62,280 nt of DNA from a virus, in IMG/VR virus record IMGVR_UViG_3300046507_000576, positions 1-62,280 of that record. One strand, written 5' to 3'. Both the position numbers and the translations under genes were made by a program. The notes beneath the pieces are model-generated. The model ran no database searches. It was not told the origin of the DNA and saw only the letters and a program-made list of their open reading frames with translations. Of the stretch, positions 40,541 to 48,230 are shown piece by piece. The stretch's first letter is position 1; each line of letters begins with the position of its first letter.

Positions 40541-40975
40541 CTACGGGTGCTTGGTGACCGCCTTCAAGACGTCCCATGCGCTGTGACTGGGCGGAAGGAC
40601 GGCCAGTGCCTCGAGCTCCTGCTCGGTCGGCGGGTTGGCCTCGAGCTCTCCAATGTACCGGCCCGGCACCAGGTACTTCTTTAGGGTCTTGCCGATGCCC
40701 ACCCTTACATATAACCAGTGGTTTCCATTTGCACGCATGCGCTTCCGGTGGTAGATGACCTGGGACTTGCGGATGCCCAGGTCGATCGCCGTGGCCGGGT
40801 GTGCCGGCCGGTCGGTTCCCTTGAGTTCGATCTCAAAGTACCAGCCCAGGTAGCAGCCGTCCACGTCCGGGTCGCCCGATCCCACCTGGTTCTCGAGGCG
40901 GCGGTAGTGAAGCTGGAGGCCGATAGGCTTCCAGCCCTCACGGAGGAACTCCCAAAGCCTGGACTCACGCGCCAT
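40541..40975 (-). CDS. PD-(D/E)XK nuclease-like protein
   Basis: 144 aa. VGSGDPDVDGCYLGWYFEIELKG supplies the G-PD...ExK core (Asp, Glu, Lys) and is followed by IRKSQVIYHRKRMRANGNHWLYVRVG, the Q-helix and strand of VRR-NUC/RecU-type folds. Probably cuts structured or damaged DNA, such as recombination junctions. Overlaps the DHFR-like gene end by 11 bases. Confidence 0.7.
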   Translation of the reverse strand: MARESRLWEFLREGWKPIGLQLHYRRLENQVGSGDPDVDGCYLGWYFEIELKGTDRPAHPATAIDLGIRKSQVIYHRKRMRANGNHWLYVRVGIGKTLKKYLVPGRYIGELEANPPTEQELEALAVLPPSHSAWDVLKAVTKHP

Positions 40976-41444
40976 GGTTCACCCCGCTGTACAAGTTAAC
41001 ATAGACTTCGCCCAACTTGATGCGGTGGTGGCAGTCACGATCAAGCTTGTTCAGCAGGGGCTCGACCGAGATGCCCCCACCAAGACGCGCTGTCGTCTGG
41101 CACAGCACGACCTGCTCCACCAGGTTGGCGTCGAGCGCGGCCAGCACGACGTCCAGCCCACCGATGAGCCACGCGTCTCGGTGCGCCCAGGCCGCCTCCT
41201 GGAGCGTGATGCCCTTGTGGTAGGTCCGGCTGATGGCGACCACCTCGCGGTCCGCCAGCTTCGGCAGCAGGTCCGCCGTGCGACGGCCTGCCAGCACCTT
41301 GTGCGAGCCACCCGTCAGGGTGAGCAGGCGAAAGATGCCCTTGTCCGTCTGCCCGGTCCACTCCATGCGGTCTTCCGGCCCGCGCGCGACGAAGCCGTCG
41401 CCCGACACCGCCATCAGCACCTTAAATCCCAGTCCCTTTGCCAT
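40965..41444 (-). CDS. Dihydrofolate-reductase-like protein
   Basis: 159 aa of DHFR/RibD-C fold: KVLMAVSGDGFVARG at the start, VLAGRRTADLLP, VVAISRTYHKGITLQEA and DAWLIGGLDVVLAAL, the GG-nucleotide-binding turn. Reduces folate if it is a true DHFR, which a reductive ThyA-type methylation needs. It sits two genes from the ThyA-family enzyme. A RibD-like reductase is the alternative. Confidence 0.7.
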   Translation of the reverse strand: MAKGLGFKVLMAVSGDGFVARGPEDRMEWTGQTDKGIFRLLTLTGGSHKVLAGRRTADLLPKLADREVVAISRTYHKGITLQEAAWAHRDAWLIGGLDVVLAALDANLVEQVVLCQTTARLGGGISVEPLLNKLDRDCHHRIKLGEVYVNLYSGVNHGA

Positions 41445-41445
41445 G

Positions 41446-41916
41446 CTACAGTCCTTCCATGTGAGTAATTTGTACGTGGGCGTGCCTCAGCTCGCCCAGT
41501 GCGTGGATCCAGCTCTCGCCCCACCGCAGGTGGCCGAGGTCGGGCCTGGGCGCAACCACGTGGGAGATGCCGGACCTGAGGATCCATTCTACGGCGCACT
41601 GCTTGCACGGGAACCTCGTGATGTAGATGGTGCACCCCCGCGGGTTGAACGGCGCCTGGGAGATGCAGTTCTCCTCGGCGTGCACCACCATCTCGAGCTT
41701 CAGCGCCTTGTCCTCGAGCAGGTCAGGGCGGTCCGGGAAGTCGGCGGGGAAGCCGTTGTAGCCGATGGAGATCTGGCGCTTGTCCTGGGACACGAGCACC
41801 GCGCCCACCTTCCTGTCTGGGTCCTTCGACAGGAGGGCAGTGCGGACGGCCAGGTCCATGAAGTAGCGTTCCCAGTCAGACTGGGGGCGCTTGAACTGGG
41901 CCGGGTCCTGCATCAT
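41446..41916 (-). CDS. dCMP/dCTP deaminase-family zinc enzyme
   Basis: 156 aa, ComEB/dCMP deaminase type. Catalytic HAEEN and zinc-binding PCKQC are both intact; VGAVLVSQDKRQISIGYNGFP is the substrate-side start. Converts dCMP to dUMP. Start overlaps the stop of the ThyA-family gene (ATGA), so both are made together. Confidence 0.88.
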   Translation of the reverse strand: MMQDPAQFKRPQSDWERYFMDLAVRTALLSKDPDRKVGAVLVSQDKRQISIGYNGFPADFPDRPDLLEDKALKLEMVVHAEENCISQAPFNPRGCTIYITRFPCKQCAVEWILRSGISHVVAPRPDLGHLRWGESWIHALGELRHAHVQITHMEGL

Positions 41917-42752
41917 TCCACCACGGAGGGGCGGGGGTTGAAGGCAGGCCACTCGTGGTGGTTCTGGGCGGCAACCATCATGCCGACGTACGCGTCCATG
42001 CGGGTCTCGACCTCCTCGACCGTCCAGCGGGGCATGTACAGCTCGGGCACGACTGCGCGCTGGGTCACGGCCTCCTCTGCCATGCCGTAGTGGTCCTCGT
42101 AGAGGTGCGCGTGGCAGATGGCCACCTGCATGACGCCCAGGCGCACGCCGATCGACGCGGCCATGGAGGCCATCAGGAGCGCGTGGCCCATGACGTCGTA
42201 CGGCAAGCCCACGAAGATGTCGGAAGAGCGCAGGGTCATGGTGGAGTGGAGCTCCCCGCCCTGCACGTGAAAGTTGAAGGCGACCGGGCACGGCACATTG
42301 CGCTGGCCGACCTCGCCAAGTCCGTCGTCGGCAGGGTCCCACGCGGACACGTACACCCGGCGGTCGGAAGGGTCGGACTTCAGGGCGTCGATCGCCAGCT
42401 GGATCTGGTCACGGCCGAAGTGCTCACGCCAGCGGTAGCCGTAGGCCGACTTGATCGTCTTGCCGTCGGCCTCCACGAACTTGTCCCAGAAAGGCGCGTG
42501 CTGACGCATCCAGGTGACGTCCTGGACGCCCGACAGATACCACGCAACCTCGGCTGCGGCCGACTTCGGGAAGGTCTTACGGAGCCCGCAGGTCGGCAAC
42601 ATCTCGTCGCTCAGGTCAAGGCGGAAGGAGGTGCCACCACGGCCCACGCGCACCTTGCGGGCAGTGCGGCCGTTCGCCTCCTCCGGGGAGTTGAGCGCCC
42701 AGAGCAGGAGGTTGCGGTAGATGTCAGCGAAGGGGATGGAGAAGCCTTTCAT
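41913..42752 (-). CDS. ThyA-family dCMP methylase/hydroxymethylase candidate
   Basis: 279 aa, complete ThyA fold: catalytic Cys C155 in VPCPVAF, RSSDIF (R175-D178) and HLY (H216, Y218). The residue that reads the pyrimidine ring is Asn in thymidylate synthases (GLPFN in E. coli) but Asp here (GLPYD, D186). In T4 dCMP hydroxymethylase that position is Asp, and the same change turns a thymidylate synthase into a dCMP methylase. So the likely product is 5-methyl- or 5-hydroxymethyl-dCMP, not dTMP. Plain thymidylate synthase remains possible. Confidence 0.75.
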   Translation of the reverse strand: MKGFSIPFADIYRNLLLWALNSPEEANGRTARKVRVGRGGTSFRLDLSDEMLPTCGLRKTFPKSAAAEVAWYLSGVQDVTWMRQHAPFWDKFVEADGKTIKSAYGYRWREHFGRDQIQLAIDALKSDPSDRRVYVSAWDPADDGLGEVGQRNVPCPVAFNFHVQGGELHSTMTLRSSDIFVGLPYDVMGHALLMASMAASIGVRLGVMQVAICHAHLYEDHYGMAEEAVTQRAVVPELYMPRWTVEEVETRMDAYVGMMVAAQNHHEWPAFNPRPSVVE

Positions 42753-43504
42753 GCTGCCACCTTCACTTCTGCCTGGCGGTCCATCCACTCGCAGTAGAAG
42801 GCGCCGTAGTTGACGAGGTCCCGCACGGTGTCGCGGATGCCCTCGAAGTTGGGCTCCCTGCCCTCGGACATGGACTTGACCAGCGACATCAGGCGCAGGC
42901 CCTTGGTGTGCATCATATGGGCATAGCTCTGGTGCCCGAAGGGGAAGTATGCGTCACGGCCGCCGGGGACGTTGTTGTAGTCGGCGCCCTTGGCCGCACG
43001 CAGGGCCGTGATTTCCTGGAACACGGGGCTGAGCTCGGTGATGGCCCGGGCGTAGCCAAGGTCGGCCAGGCTGAAGCTGAGGAGCCAGCTATGATCCGGG
43101 GCCTTCCAGCCCTCGGGCTTGATGGCATCCGTGCCGCCCCAGCCTTTGCGCTTGTCAAGGTCCCCCGGTATCTTGGCCATGTTGGCCTTCTGGACTGCGT
43201 CGAAGACCGCCTTGGCGGGGACGCCCATTTCGGTGAGGCGCCCCAGCAGAAAGTAGACCGCGTCGATGATGGCGTCAGCTGCCTCAGCTACGTTCCCTTC
43301 CCGGCTAGCCTTAATAAGCTCGCCCATCTCTTCATCGACTGCGTCTTGGGCTCTTTGAGCTTCAGCTTCGGTCAAGACTCGGGGGCTGGGGGGCAGCACA
43401 ACACCCCGCACCTGCGTGTTAAAGCGTTCGACGCCAGCGTGCATGCTGCACACCACGTCAAGGATCAGCGGGTCGCTTGCGCTGAGGGTCTTTTGGTTGG
43501 TCAT
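42749..43504 (-). CDS. MazG-type NTP pyrophosphohydrolase with DUF1599/Nmad1-like domain
   Basis: 251 aa. Residues ~45-115 are an all-alpha pyrophosphohydrolase with the metal-binding EExxE (58-62) and D77/D81. Residues ~165-245 (KGADYNNVPGG..., RLMSLVKSMSEGREPNFEGIRDTVRDLVNYGAFY) resemble DUF1599, which I recall being named a nucleotide-modification-associated domain. This fusion next to a dCMP-type ThyA enzyme suggests removal of an unwanted nucleotide such as dCTP. Confidence 0.7.
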   Translation of the reverse strand: MTNQKTLSASDPLILDVVCSMHAGVERFNTQVRGVVLPPSPRVLTEAEAQRAQDAVDEEMGELIKASREGNVAEAADAIIDAVYFLLGRLTEMGVPAKAVFDAVQKANMAKIPGDLDKRKGWGGTDAIKPEGWKAPDHSWLLSFSLADLGYARAITELSPVFQEITALRAAKGADYNNVPGGRDAYFPFGHQSYAHMMHTKGLRLMSLVKSMSEGREPNFEGIRDTVRDLVNYGAFYCEWMDRQAEVKVAA

Positions 43505-43985
43505 CTTTCAGGCTCCGTTGGTTGGCTAGGTACCAGAGGAGCTTGCCGTCTGTCGGCTGGACGTTGGTCCGCCCCTCTATGAATATCGCCCAGCTGTCCG
43601 CTGCGTACTTCCCGCAGCCGGGCAGCCGGTAGACGTCCATAGTACCTCGGGGCCCCGAGTCCCGCAACCAACCTTGAGCCATCCCGACCAGACTAATGGC
43701 CCGGCGCCTGAACAGCCCGAGTGGCTGGAGTATGGGGTGCAAGTCCTCGGGCTGGGCCAGAGCCAGGTCGGCTATGGCGGGGTAGCGCTCGCGCAGGGTC
43801 TCGAGTGCGGGCTCTGCCTGCTGCCAGGTCGTGAGGTTGACCAGGGAGCAGGCAACGAGCATCCAGAATGGCTCCGAGCGGAGAGTCTCCTGAAAGAGAA
43901 AGCCCGAGACCGGCTCGGGCTTATTCCAGTGCTCGATGAAGAGGAGCCGTCCCCTGCGGACGACCTCCCATCGGTCGGTCCTCAT
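43458..43985 (-). CDS. MBD4-like HhH DNA glycosylase
   Basis: 175 aa. EPFWMLVACSLVNLTTW, LQPLGLFRRRA, the helix-hairpin-helix LPGCGKYAADS (121-131) and catalytic QPTDGKL (D146) line up with human MBD4, which removes T or U opposite G, i.e. deaminated methylcytosine. Lacks the FeS cluster of EndoIII. The last ~15 residues overlap the start of the next gene. Fits a genome with methylated cytosine. Confidence 0.75.
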   Translation of the reverse strand: MRTDRWEVVRRGRLLFIEHWNKPEPVSGFLFQETLRSEPFWMLVACSLVNLTTWQQAEPALETLRERYPAIADLALAQPEDLHPILQPLGLFRRRAISLVGMAQGWLRDSGPRGTMDVYRLPGCGKYAADSWAIFIEGRTNVQPTDGKLLWYLANQRSLKDDQPKDPQRKRPADP

Positions 43986-44206
43986 GTCCTGTGCCCAACC
44001 TCCCTCAGCAGCTTCTTGACGTCTCCGACCGCACGCATGGCGGAGAACACGTTGTCGGAGGGCGAGCGGGAGCAGCTCTTGTACATCTGCCGCCCGTTGA
44101 CCTCCCAGACGACGCGGTCGTGCTTGTGGCCGCCCTCGGCCTTGGCCTTGATGCCCACGCCCTTGAGGTACTTGATGACCTCGTCACGTACCCAGGTGCT
44201 GGCCAT
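43982..44206 (-). CDS. HicA-like small protein
   Basis: 74 aa from the ATG after GGAGGTGGCTA. VIKYLKGVGIKAKAEGGHKHDRVVWEVNGRQ is a helix-strand-strand pattern with a central GGHKH, like HicA/double-stranded RNA-binding folds, followed by SPSDNVFSAMRAVGDVKKLLREVG. Function unknown. TAATG and ATGA junctions tie it to both neighbours. Confidence 0.45.
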   Translation of the reverse strand: MASTWVRDEVIKYLKGVGIKAKAEGGHKHDRVVWEVNGRQMYKSCSRSPSDNVFSAMRAVGDVKKLLREVGHRT

Positions 44207-44427
44207 TAGCCACCTCCACATAAGGACACGACATTGGCAAAATCTTCTCGGTCAAACTCATGCCAGCCGTGAGACTCCGTCAAGTGCAGGGCATCAAACT
44301 GGGCTAGCACTTTAGTTGGCACGGTTGACGGACGAATCAAGCAGCCGTGAAAGCGAAGGCGGTTATTGTCCCCATCGTATATTGCCTTAGACAGACAGGT
44401 TATTGGAATCAGCCGGGCATAAGTCAT
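44206..44427 (-). CDS. Hypothetical protein
   Basis: 73 aa after a strong GAAGGAGG. Mixed alpha/beta composition with three Cys and three His. GC is slightly lower than its neighbours. Stop and the next start share one base. Unrecognised. Confidence 0.45.
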   Translation of the reverse strand: MTYARLIPITCLSKAIYDGDNNRLRFHGCLIRPSTVPTKVLAQFDALHLTESHGWHEFDREDFANVVSLCGGG

Positions 44428-45452
44428 GCTGCCTCCTTCTTGGCGCGTGGCTGCTTGGCACAGAAGACCTCGTGGCCCTCGGGGATCAGCAGGCGGGCCT
44501 TAATGCCGTCCTCGCTCAGCTCGTAGCCGAGGCCGTTCTCCTTGTTGATGGTGAAGAGGTGGGACAGAATGGCCGATCGGTTGAGCTCCAACTCTTTCTC
44601 GGCGAAGGCGATCGTGCCCCAAGTCAAGAACAGGGAGGCCACGGTGGCGCGCTTCCCGGGTTGGGGGATCGGCGCGAGGGCCTCAGTGTTGATGGCCTTG
44701 CCGCTCGTGCGCTTCTTCACCTCCTTCGGCGGGCCGTCCTCGGCGGCAGGCTTCTCCTTCTTCTTCTCGGGCTCGACGTAGGCAAACAGGTCGAAGCCCT
44801 CGGGGATGATGAGGGTCGCACAGTCGCCAGCCAGTGAGTAGCCGATGCCGTGGTCCCGCGAGAGGCAGAACAGGTGGGAGAGGACCCCAGAGCGGGTGAG
44901 GCCGAGGCGGGCCATCGCCTCGTGCAGGGACTGGGGCTTGTCGGCCATGAAGAACTTGGCGACCTCACCGCGCTTGCTGCCGGGCTTGACGGGACGGAGG
45001 TTCTCCGTCACGACCGGCTTGCCGCCCTGCACCTTCGGCTCACCACTCTCCTGCACACGGCTGAAGGACGAGGGGGATGCCTCGATCGTGGTGGGCACCT
45101 CGGCGCCCAGTTGAGTCAGCACCATGGCCGCCACGGCGAAGTCGCGCTGCAGGCCCAGCTGGGCGGCGTCGGTCCAACCCTGGGTGACGAGAGCGGCCAG
45201 GCGCTCGTTCGTGACCTCGACAGGCTTCGCGAGGCCGACCTCACCGCAGGAGTTGGGCACCTGGTAGGACTGCAGGGAGTAGGGGCAGAGAAGGGTGGAG
45301 CGCTTCTCGCCGCGGAGGAGGACCACGTGGCCGTAGCCGGCGGTCGGAGGGGTGTTGACAGCGAACCGGTGCCGCCAGTGGCCGGGCTGCTGCCCGTTGA
45401 CGAAGTAGGTGCGGACGAGCTGGGGGATGGGGGCTTGGGCCTGTTGGGTCAT
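44424..45452 (-). CDS. Protein with two tandem winged-helix-like repeats
   Basis: 342 aa. After a ~165-residue N-terminal part come two copies of one domain: GSKRGEVAKFFM...GLTRSGVLSHLFCLSRDHGIGYSL...LIIPEGFDLF (~175-245) and GKRATVASLFLTW...ELNRSAILSHLFTINKENGLGYEL...LLIPEGHEVF (~262-335). Each reads as a winged helix, so the protein probably binds DNA at two half-sites. Preceded by a TATAAT and a leader hairpin. Confidence 0.6.
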   Translation of the reverse strand: MTQQAQAPIPQLVRTYFVNGQQPGHWRHRFAVNTPPTAGYGHVVLLRGEKRSTLLCPYSLQSYQVPNSCGEVGLAKPVEVTNERLAALVTQGWTDAAQLGLQRDFAVAAMVLTQLGAEVPTTIEASPSSFSRVQESGEPKVQGGKPVVTENLRPVKPGSKRGEVAKFFMADKPQSLHEAMARLGLTRSGVLSHLFCLSRDHGIGYSLAGDCATLIIPEGFDLFAYVEPEKKKEKPAAEDGPPKEVKKRTSGKAINTEALAPIPQPGKRATVASLFLTWGTIAFAEKELELNRSAILSHLFTINKENGLGYELSEDGIKARLLIPEGHEVFCAKQPRAKKEAA

Positions 45453-45473
45453 TGCTGCTCCTGGTAAATTAAA

Positions 45474-45510
45474 AGGGGCACAGATTGCTCTGTACCCCTC
45501 TATTATACTG
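45474..45510 (-). promoter_or_regulatory. TATAAT promoter with a hairpin at the RNA 5' end
   Basis: On the minus strand, TATAAT is followed within seven bases by GGGGTACAGA-GCAA-TCTGTGCCCC and then TTTTAATTT. A transcript starting here would begin with a terminator-like hairpin and then reach the ribosome site of the tandem-repeat protein. It may act as attenuator or 5' shield. Confidence 0.5.
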
Positions 45511-45554
45511 GAGCCCCAGTTAAGGGGTTACCAGCATTCAGGCGACTTGCTGGA

Positions 45555-46163
45555 TCACTCCAGGAAGGACTGGCCTTCAGCCTGGTTGCCTTCGTCCGCC
45601 ACCGGAGCAGCATCGGCCGCCGGAGCAGCGTCGGTAGCAGCAGGGGCTGCCGCTGCAGCCTTGGCTGCCGCCGCGGCGTCCTTGGCTGCCTGCTTCTCGG
45701 CAGCCTTGGCAGCCTTCTTGTCGGCCTTGGCCTTGTCGGCTTCGGCCTTCTTGTCGGCCTTAGCCTTTTCCTTGGCAGCGGCGGCCTCTTCCTTGGTCGG
45801 CTTGCCGGCCGAGGCCAGCTCACGGGCGGTCTTCACGTCTTCGCCCAGGCCGCGCAGGTGGTTGCGATACCAGTTGATGGATGCCATCGAGGTCTTGGCG
45901 TCCGGGAAGGCAGCCTTGACACCTTCCAGGACTTCCTTGTTGCCCAGGCCCGCGCGGATCAGTTCCTTCGCCTTGTCGCCGACGCCAGGGGCCTTCTCGA
46001 CCGGCGCAGCCGCGGCGGTGTCGGTCAAGGTGTCGGTCGGCGCGCCCGCGGTGTTCTCGGTCTGCTCGACGCCTTCGGCGCTCATGGTCAGGCCGGTCAG
46101 GCCGGTCAGGATGGCCAGGGCGGCGGTGTGGCTCAGACGGCTCAGACGGTTCATGCGTTTCAT
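45555..46163 (-). CDS. WY-domain family protein D
   Basis: 202 aa. Shared domain at ~55-105 (LIRAGLGNKEVLEGVKAAFPDAKTSMASINWYRNHLRGLG), then a long Ala/Lys coiled coil (~115-170) and an acidic SFLE tail. The first ~30 residues (KRMNRLSRLSHTAALAILTGLTGLTMSAEG) look like a signal peptide, odd for a presumed DNA-binding protein. GAAGGAG supports this start. Codon use is very C-biased, suggesting high expression. Confidence 0.55.
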   Translation of the reverse strand: MKRMNRLSRLSHTAALAILTGLTGLTMSAEGVEQTENTAGAPTDTLTDTAAAAPVEKAPGVGDKAKELIRAGLGNKEVLEGVKAAFPDAKTSMASINWYRNHLRGLGEDVKTARELASAGKPTKEEAAAAKEKAKADKKAEADKAKADKKAAKAAEKQAAKDAAAAAKAAAAAPAATDAAPAADAAPVADEGNQAEGQSFLE

Positions 46164-46317
46164 GGTGTGCTCCTTCAATGGGTAGTTAGTAAGTATTCCA
46201 GTCGGGCGGCCGGGGTAACTGCCCGACATGTGATCTGGTAGGTGTGACTTTAACGTCGCAGCCCGGGGTGTAGGAGCCATCGTTTCCCGGACTACCGGCA
46301 AGAACAATGGCTCCCTT

Positions 46318-47796
46318 TCACAGCATTTCGCGGAAGAGCCCCAGGAGGCGGTCCCTGAGGCCCACTCCCGCCAGCTCGTCCGACACGGAGCGCTTGCGCT
46401 CCAGGGTCTTGAGGATGTACTCGTCCACCGTGCCGGGGACCACGATGTCGACGATGGCTATGCTCTTGCCGCCGACCTGCGTGGCCCGCTCGTTGGCCTG
46501 GTCCCTCTCGATCAGGTCGAACGTGTGGGAGTACCAGTAGATCGTCGACGCGATGGACAGGTCGAGGCCCTCTCCGCCTGCCGCAGGCTGGCCGATGAAG
46601 TCCGTCGTAGTCGGGTCCTGCATGAAGGCGTCGATGGCCTGCTGGCGCTTTGACTGTGAGTGGATCTTCCCGTGGTACTCGACGACGCTCCGGCCGGCGG
46701 CCTTCATGGCCCGCACGACCCGCTTTAGGTCCTCCTGGTACTTGCACCAGATGATATTCTTGCCGGTGCCCTTGAGGACCTGGTCCATCAGCGCCACGAG
46801 CCGGGGGTTCTTCTCGTCCTCCACCAGCTCGTGCACCTTGCCCGTCGAGTCCACCACGAAACCGCCCAGCACCTGCTGCAGCTTCATGAGGCGCACGCCC
46901 CCGTCCTCGGCCGTCACCTCCTCCGTCTCGCTCAGCTCGAGGATGAACTCCCTGAGCAGCTTGTCGTAGGCATCCCTCTGGACGTCCGAGAGCTCCACCG
47001 TGACCTCGTCGAGCAGGAGTGAGGGCATGTCGTCGACGTCAGCCCTGAGCACGACAGAGGCCCACTTGGCCATCCGTGCCTGCAGCTCGTCCAGATTGAC
47101 GTAGCTCTCCAGCAGCCGGTACGTCTGCCCTGCGCCATTCGTCTTGTTGATGAAGAGGGCATAGCGGGCCTCGAACTCCCCGAAGGTGGCCCAGCCGAGC
47201 GCGTGGGGCTGGAGGATCTCAAACTGGGAGTAGGCGGCCAGGGGGCTGTTGGACACGGCCGTGCCCGAGAGTATCCGCTTGACCTTGCAGGCCTTGGCGA
47301 CTCCCCGGATCGTCTTGGTGCGCTTACTGCCTGGCGACCGGAAGTCGTGGGACTCGTCCGCCACCAGGAAGACCCGCCTCTTCTTGAGGAATCTCTTGAT
47401 GAGAGCCTTCACCTTGTCTTGCTGGAGGGACTCCGAGTTGACGGCGAGGACGGCCAGGCCGCCACGGTACTCGAGGCAGGCCTCGAGGGCCCGCTGGTGC
47501 TTCTGCTTGTGCGCCTCGGAGGCCTGGTAGGCGTGGGCGTAGTAGTCGACACAGGCCCACATGTGCATGGGCAGCTGCCTGCGCACCCAGTTGACGTGGA
47601 CGCCATTGGGCGCAACGATGAGCAGCCCGTCGATGTCGAAGCGGTCTGCGTGCCTGTAGCATGCCACGTCGAGGACCGACTTGGTCTTGCCGGTCCTCAT
47701 CTGCCACAGCAGCGCGCGGGCGTCGTCGTCCTTGTGCCGGTCGAACTCTTCCTGCTGGTGGCGATAGTTCGGCAGGCGAAACGGGAAGGCGCTCAC
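46318..47796 (-). CDS. SNF2/DEAD-type DNA helicase
   Basis: 492 aa from a GTG overlapping the previous stop. Motif I LLWQMRTGKTKS, motif II VADESHDF, motif III LSGTAVSNS, then the C-terminal half with YHGKI, AAGGEGLDLS (motif V) and ERDQANERATQ (motif VI). SNF2-like phage helicases remodel or unwind DNA at forks. The HIRAN module normally fused to such enzymes is present separately at 38242. Confidence 0.85.
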   Translation of the reverse strand: MSAFPFRLPNYRHQQEEFDRHKDDDARALLWQMRTGKTKSVLDVACYRHADRFDIDGLLIVAPNGVHVNWVRRQLPMHMWACVDYYAHAYQASEAHKQKHQRALEACLEYRGGLAVLAVNSESLQQDKVKALIKRFLKKRRVFLVADESHDFRSPGSKRTKTIRGVAKACKVKRILSGTAVSNSPLAAYSQFEILQPHALGWATFGEFEARYALFINKTNGAGQTYRLLESYVNLDELQARMAKWASVVLRADVDDMPSLLLDEVTVELSDVQRDAYDKLLREFILELSETEEVTAEDGGVRLMKLQQVLGGFVVDSTGKVHELVEDEKNPRLVALMDQVLKGTGKNIIWCKYQEDLKRVVRAMKAAGRSVVEYHGKIHSQSKRQQAIDAFMQDPTTTDFIGQPAAGGEGLDLSIASTIYWYSHTFDLIERDQANERATQVGGKSIAIVDIVVPGTVDEYILKTLERKRSVSDELAGVGLRDRLLGLFREML

Positions 47797-48011
47797 AGGG
47801 CCAGCTCCAACTGTCCCGGTGGCGTCTTGGACGGGCACTTCTTCCAGGTGATCTGCCGGCGCGCTGCCCACGACAACACGACGTGGAGCCCTTCGCCGAC
47901 CGACCACCCTAAAGACGGCGTGGCCGAGGTCACTTTGCCCTTCACCACCTGCACACGGGAGGGCATCAAGCAGCCCCCGTGCTTCTCTTTTGCTGAGAAT
48001 ACGAGCTCCAT
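47793..48011 (-). CDS. Small protein upstream of the helicase
   Basis: 72 aa, compact, strand-rich (RVQVVKGKVTSATP, LHVVLSWAARRQITWKKC), possibly an OB or SH3-like barrel. Its TGA overlaps the helicase GTG. Function unknown; coupling suggests a helicase accessory. Confidence 0.45.
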   Translation of the reverse strand: MELVFSAKEKHGGCLMPSRVQVVKGKVTSATPSLGWSVGEGLHVVLSWAARRQITWKKCPSKTPPGQLELAL

Positions 48012-48025
48012 CTTTCTTCCTCACT

Positions 48026-48229
48026 TCAGCAGTACATGAGGGTGAACGGGGCATTGCCCCAGGCCCAGTGGCCGAGCCAGCAGCCTACCAGCAGCATAAT
48101 CAAGCCTGCGAGGGCATCCCCGTCGAACGTGCCGAGGCCAAACAGGGACCACAGCACCATGGCCCCACCCGCCAGCACCAGGACCCCTGCCATGGCCACG
48201 CAGAACTCAAATCCAAGCAAGTCTTTCAT
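48026..48229 (-). CDS. Two-helix membrane protein
   Basis: 67 aa, nearly all hydrophobic: helices at ~8-30 and ~38-57 with Gly-rich turns. GGGGAA lies before the ATG; a longer start has no ribosome site. Role unknown. Confidence 0.5.
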   Translation of the reverse strand: MKDLLGFEFCVAMAGVLVLAGGAMVLWSLFGLGTFDGDALAGLIMLLVGCWLGHWAWGNAPFTLMYC

Positions 48230-48230
48230 T

